Source: NC2004 sp050874905
Lineage (GTDB): Bacteria > Bacillota > Clostridia > Lachnospirales > Lachnospiraceae
DNA: 64,000 nucleotides
Reading direction: 5' to 3'
NCBI GenBank assembly: GCA_050874905.1
Contig: JBNMLP010000006.1
Span: forward strand, 72,815 to 136,814
The notes below the pieces were generated by a model. It saw nothing but the letters and a program-made list of their open reading frames with translations. It was not told where the DNA came from and did no database searches. Below are positions 1 to 7,546 of this stretch, piece by piece (position 1 is the first letter of the stretch; each line of letters opens with the position of its first letter). Both the position numbers and the translations under genes were made by a program.

Positions 1-1
1 C

Positions 2-499
2 GGATATAGCTCGGACAATCCGGATCAATTCTTACGCCTTAAGGGACTGGAATATCTGAATCTGATCGCGGATATTTATGGTATTTCTGCAGATGATCGT
101 GAGGAGCGCATGGAGCGGTTTGCTAAGACGTTTGGCATCTACGATGCATTGAATCGTCCGATGTCAAGCTATTCCCATGGCATGCGGCAGAAAATGATGG
201 TGATCGGTGCCCTGATCCATGAACCGGATGTATGGATCCTTGATGAGCCGATGACAGGATTAGATCCGGAATCTGCCTTTATTCTGAAAAATATGATGAA
301 GGAGCACGCAGCAAAAGGACATGCGGTGCTGTTTTCCACGCATGTGCTGGAGGTAGCAGAAAAGCTGTGTGACCGTGTTGTCATCATCCGTTACGGCAAG
401 ATTCTCTACGAGGGTACATTAGAGGAGCTTGTTAAGCAGCACGAGGGCAAAACATTAGAAGAAATCTTTTTGGAGATGATGAGTCATGAAGGTGTATAG
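2..499 (+). CDS. ABC transporter ATP-binding protein, 5' end outside the window
   Basis: The window opens inside this gene; the first whole codon is at base 2 and the Walker A loop lies upstream. Visible are an ABC signature of the form SYSHGMRQK, the Walker B strand VWILDEP, the D-loop GLDP and the switch histidine in STH. It would hydrolyse ATP at the inner face of the membrane to power the permease encoded next, whose start codon overlaps the last 14 bases of this gene, implying translational coupling. The MRQK-type signature is usual for ABC-2 exporters of the BcrA/CcmA kind. The substrate cannot be predicted. Confidence 0.93.
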   Translation, partial: GYSSDNPDQFLRLKGLEYLNLIADIYGISADDREERMERFAKTFGIYDALNRPMSSYSHGMRQKMMVIGALIHEPDVWILDEPMTGLDPESAFILKNMMKEHAAKGHAVLFSTHVLEVAEKLCDRVVIIRYGKILYEGTLEELVKQHEGKTLEEIFLEMMSHEGV

Positions 500-2132
500 A
501 CAATTGGTGCACACGTTTATCGGCGCAGCAGATACGGACATGCCAACAGGAAAGCGGCAGAAACTTTTTTATGCCGTTATGGGCGTGATCGCAATCTGCT
601 TTATTATGGTTCCATGCTGTTTACTGATTGGCTATCTGTCCTATGGACTGACACTCGGCTTAAATACGGAAAGCGCGGACGGAACGATGTTTATTGTGCA
701 TTTTATTGCACTGTTTTCGATGGTGTTTGGCATACATGTCATATTAAATGTGTTTTATTTTTCCGGGGACAATGCTTACATACTGCCACTTCCCATTTCA
801 CCGGGAAAAGTGATCGCGGCAAAATTCACGGCAGCACTCGTCAATGAAAGCGTGATGCAGTGGATCGTGTTGTTCAGTGCGGTGATCGGCTTTTTCTTAG
901 GGGTGGATCATGGACGCTATATGATTCCGGCTGCGATGCTTGGGACACTGGTTCTTCCGGTTGCGCCGCTTGCCTACTGCGGCGTTTTATGTGTGCTGTT
1001 GATGGCGGGAACAAAGTGGATCCGCAATAAAACACATGCCAGACGTCTTTCTTTTCTTGTCTCTCTCATCATGATCGTGGTAGCGGTTGTTCTGGTTGGC
1101 ATGTTAAAAGATATGGATATGATGCGGTTTACCGAGCAGTTGAAGCAGGGTGAGATTTCCTTTTATCACGCAATGAACATCCTGTTTCCAACCAACTATC
1201 TGTATGGAAAAATGCTGAGTGAAAAAAGTCTGCTTTTCTTTTTTCTCTATCTGCTTTTAAATGCCGCGATCCTTCTGGTATTTTATCTGCTGGCGCAGAA
1301 ACTATACTACAGAGGCCTTTTGGGACTTGGGGCAGAAGGTTCGACAAAAGCAAAGCAGTCTTTTACGCTGCGTAAAACGAAGCAGCACTCCCAGACTGCG
1401 GCATACTTTAAAAAGGAGTGTCTGGTGCTGTTCCATACCCCGGCATATCTGATGAACTGCATTTTTGTAAATCTGCTGTGGCCGGTACTTGCCTATGCTG
1501 TGTATCTGATGCAGGCAGATTCGTCCGTTTTTCAGAAATTTTTTATTTCCTATCGTCTGGAAAATGAGCTGGCATGCTGGATCGTAACGCTGCTTGTACT
1601 GGTGGGAACGGTGCTTTTGACGGCAGCGAACAGTATTGCGGCAAGTGCCATTACAAGAGAAGGAAAGCATTATGACACGATGAAATACTGGCCGGTTTCT
1701 TACCGGTTGCAGCTTCATATAAAAGCGGCAGTCAGTATACTGATCAGCGGCGTGTTTGTTGAAGGTTATCTTTTGATCTTTGCGAGAGCAATGAAGATGC
1801 CACAGGCAGAGCTTTTGTATGATATGCTTGTCTGCCTGCTGGAAGTGTGTGTGATCTCTTACCTTGGCGTATTTTTAGATACCATAAATCCAAAACTGAT
1901 CTGGGATGATGAGTTAAATGCCCTGCGCGGCAATTATAATATTTTCTTTAATATGGCGTATGCGATGCTGTTATCTGCCGTATTTACCGGAGTGATGGCA
2001 CTGGCATATTTTGCAACGAAGCTGTCTTTGTGGCAGATGAGAGGAATCCTTCTTCTGGCACTGGTGGCCGGTGCAGTGTGGATGGAACAGATCTGCATCA
2101 AAAAAGGCGAAAAAAATCTGGAAGCACTCTAA
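486..2132 (+). CDS. ABC-2 type exporter permease, about 548 residues
   Basis: A polytopic membrane protein with roughly twelve hydrophobic segments and no soluble domain. The first segment is near residue 30 and the last near residue 525, followed by a short basic tail. It overlaps the upstream ATPase gene, so the two form one exporter. Length and layout fit the large putative ABC exporter permeases of Bacillota (the ABC_tran_2 type, from memory). Its stop codon lies within the loop region of a terminator hairpin, so this is the last gene of its operon. The substrate is unknown. Confidence 0.85.
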   Translation: MKVYRQLVHTFIGAADTDMPTGKRQKLFYAVMGVIAICFIMVPCCLLIGYLSYGLTLGLNTESADGTMFIVHFIALFSMVFGIHVILNVFYFSGDNAYILPLPISPGKVIAAKFTAALVNESVMQWIVLFSAVIGFFLGVDHGRYMIPAAMLGTLVLPVAPLAYCGVLCVLLMAGTKWIRNKTHARRLSFLVSLIMIVVAVVLVGMLKDMDMMRFTEQLKQGEISFYHAMNILFPTNYLYGKMLSEKSLLFFFLYLLLNAAILLVFYLLAQKLYYRGLLGLGAEGSTKAKQSFTLRKTKQHSQTAAYFKKECLVLFHTPAYLMNCIFVNLLWPVLAYAVYLMQADSSVFQKFFISYRLENELACWIVTLLVLVGTVLLTAANSIAASAITREGKHYDTMKYWPVSYRLQLHIKAAVSILISGVFVEGYLLIFARAMKMPQAELLYDMLVCLLEVCVISYLGVFLDTINPKLIWDDELNALRGNYNIFFNMAYAMLLSAVFTGVMALAYFATKLSLWQMRGILLLALVAGAVWMEQICIKKGEKNLEAL

Positions 2133-2150
2133 GGAGTCTTCCAGATTTTT
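2113..2150. terminator. Bidirectional rho-independent terminator
   Basis: A 12-bp stem (AAAATCTGGAAG at 2113-2124 with CTTCCAGATTTT at 2138-2149), extended by an inner ACTC/GAGT pairing, overlaps the permease stop codon. T runs follow on both strands. It serves the plus-strand ABC operon and the minus-strand gene ending at 2193. Confidence 0.9.
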
Positions 2151-2192
2151 AATTTCTGCTCTTATAAGACGGGCAGGCAATCCTGCTCATTT

Positions 2193-2834
2193 TTATAATT
2201 TGGAATAACCAAAGGCATTGACGATCGCATCAAGTGGTTTGCCATCCTTACAGAATGGACATTCCGTAGGCTGATAGGTCTGATATCCCATCAGATCGTC
2301 TACGTGGAAAATGGAATCTACTTCGATATGATCTACTTCGGTAGAAGCACTGAACAGTGCGGAAATGCCCTGTACGGTTCCACCATAATACTGGATACAT
2401 TCTAAGCTCTTTTCAATCGTTTTACCTGTGGTTGCTGTTGCCAGCAGTAAAATAACGTTCTTGCCTTTGATCATAGGCTGTAAATTGTCGCGGAAGATCA
2501 ACTGACCGTTGGAATGTACCTCCGGTGTCACCACGCTGATCGTGCGGTGGGTGTTTAACATCATGATACCCTGCTCACTCAATCGCTCAGCCAGTAATGC
2601 GCCGATGACCTCGCAGCCGTCCATGCAGACGATCGTATCAACGAGAGTGCTTGTGCTGTATTTCTGTGCAATGATCTTTGCAGCCAATGAAGCCTCACTT
2701 AAGCGGCTTTTCATGGTAGTAATGTCAATGTAATAATTGATGTGAGAGTGTGAGGTGGCAAAATGTCCCGGAATCACCTTTAAATGTAATGTAGAATTAG
2801 CCTTAGATGGCACTTTGATTGCATTTGTCTCCAT
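2193..2834 (-). CDS. Phosphoribosyltransferase-like protein (OPRT family) with altered PRPP loop
   Basis: 213 residues with a type I phosphoribosyltransferase layout. Residues 126-139 (NVILLLATATTGKT) sit where the family has its PRPP-binding loop, normally hydrophobics, two acidic residues and TTGGT. Here the acidic pair is replaced by Ala-Thr, while the TG-x-T end is kept. A small Cys pair (CPFCKDG, residues 192-198) lies near the C-terminus. Orthologues tend to be annotated as orotate phosphoribosyltransferase, but no other pyrimidine gene is nearby and the lost acidic residues make that activity uncertain; a nucleotide-sensing or salvage role is possible. The start follows an AAGGAGG about 9 bases upstream. 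Confidence 0.7.
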   Translation of the reverse strand: METNAIKVPSKANSTLHLKVIPGHFATSHSHINYYIDITTMKSRLSEASLAAKIIAQKYSTSTLVDTIVCMDGCEVIGALLAERLSEQGIMMLNTHRTISVVTPEVHSNGQLIFRDNLQPMIKGKNVILLLATATTGKTIEKSLECIQYYGGTVQGISALFSASTEVDHIEVDSIFHVDDLMGYQTYQPTECPFCKDGKPLDAIVNAFGYSKL

Positions 2835-2877
2835 ATGTATAACCTCCTTGTGCGAAAATAGTTTTGTCTGTCTTTTA

Positions 2878-2906
2878 ATTTTACCTTATTTTGCGGGCAA
2901 TTACAA
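2878..2906 (-). promoter_or_regulatory. Sigma-A type promoter of the phosphoribosyltransferase-like gene
   Basis: On the minus strand, TTGTAA (2906-2901) and TAAAAT (2883-2878) are separated by 17 bases, about 45 bases upstream of the start codon. Confidence 0.6.
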
Positions 2907-3330
2907 ATGGTATTTCAGAAAGATTAGGAAAGAAAATTGGCATGGTGCAACAGATTAGAAATAAAAATCTTAAACGTGCCAAAATGAAACGAAACAGGAA
3001 AAAATGTCCGTATATATGAGATGAAAATCTAATAAAAATTAAAAATTTAAAAATGTAAAATACAATTAACTGGATACATACTCTTTAAAAAGGATGGATA
3101 TTTGATGATTGACAAAACTAAAAAAAGTAAAATAAAATAGGGTTTATACAGGATTTCTGTAACAAATAAAAGGCAAATACGAAAGAAAATAGTCAAAAAA
3201 ATATTAGATGGAATTCAAATAAAATAATAAAAAACCTTGATAATTTGGCACAAAAAAGAAAAGATAATATGAAAAATCAAGAAAATCTAAGAAAAAATGG
3301 GAGGTATAAGATTTTATCTCTATCAAATAT
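2907..3330. other. AT-rich gene-free stretch
   Basis: About 420 bases made largely of A-rich runs with no open reading frame of note, no strong hairpin and no RNA gene that I can recognise. It separates the promoter of the phosphoribosyltransferase-like gene from the terminator of the sodium-pump subunit. It may be decayed sequence. Confidence 0.6.
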
Positions 3331-3363
3331 CAAAAAAATGGCTCCTTTATATAAAGGAGCCAT
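3331..3363 (-). terminator. Rho-independent terminator of the sodium-pump operon
   Basis: Positions 3338-3363 form a perfect 26-bp palindrome (arms start ATGGCTCC and end GGAGCCAT). On the minus strand it is followed by seven T residues (plus-strand A run 3332-3338). It lies 18 bases beyond the stop codon of the beta subunit gene. Confidence 0.95.
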
Positions 3364-3381
3364 TGGCAGCTTAAGATATGT

Positions 3382-4584
3382 TTAGCTGAGCAGAGTGATA
3401 TAGATTCCGGTAAAGATCGCGGAGGTAATGACACCGCAGATATTAGCACCTAAGGCATAATCCAGAATAAAGGCTGCCGGATCTGCTTTGGCTGCCGCTT
3501 TCTGTGCTACCTTTGCGGTGGATGGGACACAGGATACTCCTGCAATTCCGGCGGTTGGATTAAAGTTTCCTTTGCGGAAGAAGTATACCACGTATCCTCC
3601 GATGATGCCCCCGATACCTGATAATAACAGTGCCAGCATACCGAGGATCAACAGCTTGATCACGGTTTTGTCAAGCAATGTGCTGGCATCGCACAATACT
3701 CCGAGCATCAATCCTAAGAAAAATGTAGCAAAGTATAAAAACTGCTCGCCGATCAGAGTGACATAAGCTTTGATGCCTGTTTCACGGATGACGATACCGA
3801 CAAAGAAACTTAAAAACAGTGGTGCTGCTACCGGGAAGAGCAGACAGAGCAACGCATTGGTAATAACGGCGAAGACCAGCTTTTCTTTAGCACTGATCTT
3901 AGACGGCTTTTTCTCTGCCTTGATGACTTTTCCACGCAGTCTTTTGGGGATCATCAATTTGATCAGGTATGGATAACCGCCATAGGTAAGGCTTAAGTAC
4001 AAATAGGCGACAATGGAGATGGGGACAAAAAGTTCCGGTGCCAGTTTCAACGAGGCAAATAATACCATTGGTCCATCGGCACCACCGATGATGGAAACGG
4101 AAGCGGCAGCTCCCGGATCAAGTCCCATTAAAATGGCGATCGGATAAGTAAGGATCGTACCTGCTTCGGCAAACAGGGCGATTGTCATACTGATAAAAGG
4201 ATGTTCCAGCACGTAACCGATGTCACACAAAATTCCAATTCCCATAAACACGAGACAAGCGATCAGACCATTGCTGAAGGTCAGGTTATAAAGCGGCTGT
4301 AAAAAGTCGATCTGCATATATTTCATTAATTCGTCGGTTTTGGAGATCAGGGGATTGATGATCAGGTTTCCGATCTCGTTATTTTCCATAAATAATACAC
4401 CGGCGTTGACGGCGGACATACCGAGTCCCATAGGAACCATGATCAAAGGTTCCAGTGTTCCTTTTACACCGAGATATACGAGTAAAAAACCGAGCAGGAT
4501 CAGTACGATACGGGCGATCACGATCGTGGTCGGCTGTTCCATCATAGTTCCAATTCCCTGAAAAAGGTCAAGTAACATACTCAT
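3382..4584 (-). CDS. Sodium ion-translocating decarboxylase beta subunit (OadB/GcdB/MmdB type)
   Basis: 400 residues, very hydrophobic, with about ten membrane segments and the family hallmark GGADGPM in the middle, in the region that holds the sodium-binding Asp in characterised beta subunits. These subunits couple decarboxylation of a carboxybiotin carrier to export of two sodium ions. Its start overlaps the stop of a 41-residue membrane protein (ATGA overlap at 4581-4584). No carboxyltransferase or biotin carrier gene is in the window, so the rest of the complex is elsewhere or absent. Which decarboxylase it serves (oxaloacetate, methylmalonyl-CoA, glutaconyl-CoA) cannot be told. Confidence 0.92.
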   Translation of the reverse strand: MSMLLDLFQGIGTMMEQPTTIVIARIVLILLGFLLVYLGVKGTLEPLIMVPMGLGMSAVNAGVLFMENNEIGNLIINPLISKTDELMKYMQIDFLQPLYNLTFSNGLIACLVFMGIGILCDIGYVLEHPFISMTIALFAEAGTILTYPIAILMGLDPGAAASVSIIGGADGPMVLFASLKLAPELFVPISIVAYLYLSLTYGGYPYLIKLMIPKRLRGKVIKAEKKPSKISAKEKLVFAVITNALLCLLFPVAAPLFLSFFVGIVIRETGIKAYVTLIGEQFLYFATFFLGLMLGVLCDASTLLDKTVIKLLILGMLALLLSGIGGIIGGYVVYFFRKGNFNPTAGIAGVSCVPSTAKVAQKAAAKADPAAFILDYALGANICGVITSAIFTGIYITLLS

Positions 4585-4706
4585 GCTTCCTTCTCCTCCT
4601 TTCCACTTTTACGGAATGCCTGGATCCCCATCATTGTCAGTTTCATCAAAAGTGCGATCATATAAGAGATCACAACACCAAGTACGACTACTTTTATTGA
4701 AAACAT
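4581..4706 (-). CDS. 41-residue single-pass membrane protein, probable small sodium-pump subunit
   Basis: One hydrophobic helix (about residues 4-27) followed by a short charged tail ending KSGKEEKEA. The start at 4706 is preferred over the longer frame to 4778 because a GAAAGGAAT site lies just upstream and the extra N-terminal part is hydrophilic and repeats the KTMFS motif. It is translationally coupled to the beta subunit. Position and size suggest a minimal version of the OadG/MmdD gamma or delta subunit, which anchors the soluble subunits. That is inference; the usual Pro/His-rich linker is absent. Confidence 0.7.
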   Translation of the reverse strand: MFSIKVVVLGVVISYMIALLMKLTMMGIQAFRKSGKEEKEA

Positions 4707-4812
4707 AGTTTTATTCCTTTCTTTTTTGCTGCGCAAATAAGCCTGTGAAAACATAGTTTTTTCACGGGCGGATGCCAATTATAAATGTGGTGTTTCTTTT
4801 GTTTTCGTCTGA

Positions 4813-5229
4813 CTATCGTGAGGATTTTTTGCCATCGGAACGATGGAGATAAGAGATCACATGATAGCGCGGGGTAGTATCACTTTTGCCCCGGTAATAA
4901 AGTACCAGTGTGAGTAAGGTTGGGGAGTAGAACAGGAAAAATACAAACACAAAGAAGGCAGAAGAAAAGCTGCCGGTTTCGTTTAAGTTTGTCAGTTTTT
5001 CAAGGATCCCCGTTTTTACCAGATCGTTTTGGTGTAAAAGTTCCGGAGGCGTCGTTTTTTTCACGGTGTCTCTCGTAATCTTAGCCGGAAGACAACTGTG
5101 GGTTTCCTGCTGTGTGATATAGTAACCGGTTACACCAAACTGTGTTTCAAAGGAAAAAGAGTACAGAAAAGAAACGAGTAATACAAGTGCAAATAGGATG
5201 GCCTGGTTTGACCTGCTAAGATGCTTCAT
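4813..5229 (-). CDS. Small protein with two membrane segments, function unknown
   Basis: 138 residues. The first hydrophobic segment (about residues 9-27) could be a signal anchor; a second lies near residues 90-110. Between them is a polar loop of about 60 residues, presumably outside the cell, with a single Cys. The tail is basic. I do not recognise the family. It has its own near-perfect promoter on the minus strand and lies 106 bases upstream of the sodium-pump genes, which may be co-transcribed. Confidence 0.7.
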   Translation of the reverse strand: MKHLSRSNQAILFALVLLVSFLYSFSFETQFGVTGYYITQQETHSCLPAKITRDTVKKTTPPELLHQNDLVKTGILEKLTNLNETGSFSSAFFVFVFFLFYSPTLLTLVLYYRGKSDTTPRYHVISYLHRSDGKKSSR

Positions 5230-5270
5230 CTTCTTTCGTCTCCTTCCCTGCTGAAATCTTTTCCACCTTC

Positions 5271-5299
5271 ATTATAGTGTATGAAAAAAACACTGTCAA
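5271..5299 (-). promoter_or_regulatory. Consensus sigma-A promoter on the minus strand
   Basis: TTGACA (5299-5294) and TATAAT (5276-5271) with a 17-base spacer, about 40 bases upstream of the 138-residue gene. Both hexamers match the consensus exactly. Confidence 0.9.
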
Positions 5300-5336
5300 T
5301 GCGTGAGATTCCCAGTTTTTTCGTAGGAGAAATCCT

Positions 5337-5365
5337 TTGTAATAGCAGGGGATCTGTGTTATAAT
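5337..5365 (+). promoter_or_regulatory. Sigma-A promoter of the glycosylation operon
   Basis: TTGTAA (5337-5342), a 17-base spacer and TATAAT (5360-5365), about 70 bases upstream of the start codon at 5437. It is back to back with the minus-strand promoter at 5271-5299. Confidence 0.85.
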
Positions 5366-5436
5366 GTAGGATAAGTCAAAATAGCGGAAAAAGCCCTGTC
5401 ATAGGCTTTGTAACAGATAGAAGGAGGATGAGCAAG

Positions 5437-6582
5437 ATGGCAGATTCGTTAGGTGGATTAGGCGGATTATCAGATGGAGAAGGTCTTGGAGGACTTTCCG
5501 GAGATGCCAGTATGCGTGCCAGAGATGCTGCAAATATGGCAAATCAAGGTGAGATGTCCATGGGATTTTCAGATACCCCGCAGAGTTTGAGTGAAGTGGA
5601 TACACAGGGAATGGGCGAAGGCTTAAGCGCAATGCGGGAAGGTCTTGGCGCAGAGGGCGGCATGCAGTTGAATGCAGGTCTTCAGGATGAAGTGCAGGAG
5701 GAAGAGATCCATGCAGCATTAGAAGACGAGGAAGAAGAGGCTCCGATCCATGCAGGACGGGCAGATGGAGAACCGGCACAGGCGGGATTCAGTGAGCCGT
5801 CCTATCAGGAGGAGAGTTATGGTTCGGACAATCGCAGCAGTTTTGATGGCGGTGCCAATTTAGCGCAGAATCCAAATCAAAGTATTGATGATATTTTTAT
5901 CGGTGGAAGTTACAATCGTTCCGGAAGTACTGGTGGAACATCAAGCAGTGGAGGTACCATGTATGATCCGAAGGCACACAAGCCGGATGTACATGTTTCC
6001 TTTGGAATGCCTCCGATCATAAAGAAACTGATTATTTTGGTATGCGTGATTGCGGCCATATTCTGCGGCTTGAAATATGGGCTTCATGTGAATCTGGAAA
6101 ACTACATACATCCGATCGATGTACAGCAGTATGTCAATGCAACACCGGATGAACTTGCCGCAACACTTGGTGTGAAGTTTAAGAGTGAAGAGCAGCGTTT
6201 TTCCAATGATGTGTACGACTACACCTACGATAAGCAGTGTTATGGTGGCCTCCAATTAGTAGACTGCAATGGCAAGCGTTTGTTTATTGAAGTGACAGAT
6301 ACCCGGATTGATTACAGTATTTTCGGAATCCGCCCACAGATCACCAAGTATGATAAGGCGGTGAATACGCTTACTGCACTGGGGTATCAGGAACTTGAAT
6401 CCTATGAAAATACCGATGAGCTTGGTGCACAGGGAGAAGAGCACTGCTTCTACAATGCCAATACAGGTGAAGGTGTGATCATCGGTAAGAAACAGCAGTA
6501 CAAAACAGTAAAATCTGTAAAATATATTGAAAATTATAAGAAATTTGTTAAAACGCGTAAGGAATTGCGCAGGGAAAGTTAG
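5437..6582 (+). CDS. Single-pass membrane protein with acidic low-complexity cytoplasmic tail
   Basis: 381 residues from the ATG at 5437; an ATG at 5428 touches the AAGGAGG directly and is unlikely to be used. Residues 1-190 are Gly/Ser/Glu/Met rich and probably disordered. A membrane helix spans about residues 194-215, and residues 216-381 form a globular, presumably extracytoplasmic domain with a basic end. I do not recognise the domain. It is the first gene of an operon with a GT2 glycosyltransferase and a GtrA-YfhO fusion, so a role in that surface glycosylation pathway is plausible but unproven. Confidence 0.8.
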   Translation: MADSLGGLGGLSDGEGLGGLSGDASMRARDAANMANQGEMSMGFSDTPQSLSEVDTQGMGEGLSAMREGLGAEGGMQLNAGLQDEVQEEEIHAALEDEEEEAPIHAGRADGEPAQAGFSEPSYQEESYGSDNRSSFDGGANLAQNPNQSIDDIFIGGSYNRSGSTGGTSSSGGTMYDPKAHKPDVHVSFGMPPIIKKLIILVCVIAAIFCGLKYGLHVNLENYIHPIDVQQYVNATPDELAATLGVKFKSEEQRFSNDVYDYTYDKQCYGGLQLVDCNGKRLFIEVTDTRIDYSIFGIRPQITKYDKAVNTLTALGYQELESYENTDELGAQGEEHCFYNANTGEGVIIGKKQQYKTVKSVKYIENYKKFVKTRKELRRES

Positions 6583-6597
6583 TTTGAGGTGTCCGGT

Positions 6598-7545
6598 TTG
6601 AAGCGATTGTCTATAGTGGTTTCCGTATACAATGAGGAAGCTGTATTAATGAAATTCCAGGAAACAATGATGACGATCATTGGTTCTCTTCCCTATGATG
6701 TGGAATTGATCTATGTCAATGATGGAAGTGGGGATGCCAGTGAATCTATACTCAATACGTTTGAAGCACAGTATGAGAGTGTGAAAGTGATCCATTTTTC
6801 CAGAAATTTCGGACATGAAGCTGCCATGATCGCCGGGATCGATCATGCATCCGGAGATTATATTGTCTGTATGGATGCGGATCTGCAGCATCCGCCACAG
6901 AGCCTTCCCGCCATTTGTAAGGCCTTTCAGGAGGGAAATCAGATTGTTTTGATGGTGCGCAGTGAGAACCGGGATGCCGGACTGTTTAAGAATGTCACAT
7001 CCTCTCTTTTTTATGGGTTGCTCAACTGGCTTGGCAACGATAAGTTTGTAAAAAATGTATCGGATTTCTTTGGGATGGATCGCATGGTGGCAGATATTTT
7101 CCGGAAAGAATATCGGGAAAAACGCCGTTATTTAAGAGGCTATATCCAGCATGTGGGATTTCGTAAAAAGGTCATTAACTATGTGGCAGCTCCCCGTTAT
7201 GCCGGGGAGAGCAAATACAGTATCAAAAAACTGTTTAATGTATTTGTGATCGCTATTGTGAATTTTTCAAAGAATCTTGTGCGTGCCGGATTTTTGTTTG
7301 CAGCGATCGCATTTGCACTTGCACTTGTGTTTGCAATCTATTCCATTTCCCTTTATACAAGGATCCATCACTGGTCCGGAATCGGAGTGATGGCATGTGT
7401 CATCAGCTTTTTCTTTGGATTACAGTTTGTATTGATGGGAATCATGGGAGAGTATATCGGGGCAATCTTAAGTGAAACGAATCGCCGACCTATTTATATT
7501 GTAAAAGAAACACGCGGATATGAAGCGGGAGAGGATACCAGGTAA
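6598..7545 (+). CDS. GT2 glycosyltransferase, polyprenyl-phosphate sugar synthase type (GtrB/CsbB-like)
   Basis: About 315 residues: an N-terminal GT-A domain with the opening strand SIVVSVYNEE, VNDGSGD and the metal-binding MDADLQHPP motif, then two C-terminal membrane segments (about residues 220-245 and 260-295). Such enzymes load a sugar onto undecaprenyl phosphate at the inner membrane face. A GAGGTG site ends 6 bases before a TTG at 6598, which I prefer as start; the alternative GTG at 6589 lies inside the binding site. It ends one base before the GtrA-YfhO gene, which would flip the lipid-linked sugar and transfer it outside. Confidence 0.9.
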   Translation: MKRLSIVVSVYNEEAVLMKFQETMMTIIGSLPYDVELIYVNDGSGDASESILNTFEAQYESVKVIHFSRNFGHEAAMIAGIDHASGDYIVCMDADLQHPPQSLPAICKAFQEGNQIVLMVRSENRDAGLFKNVTSSLFYGLLNWLGNDKFVKNVSDFFGMDRMVADIFRKEYREKRRYLRGYIQHVGFRKKVINYVAAPRYAGESKYSIKKLFNVFVIAIVNFSKNLVRAGFLFAAIAFALALVFAIYSISLYTRIHHWSGIGVMACVISFFFGLQFVLMGIMGEYIGAILSETNRRPIYIVKETRGYEAGEDTR

Positions 7546-7546
7546 C

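Noticed and set aside
4743..4764. Hairpin GTGAAAA...TTTTCAC upstream of the 41-residue gene
   Set aside because: AT-rich stem, short, and without a T run in the direction of transcription; not a credible terminator.
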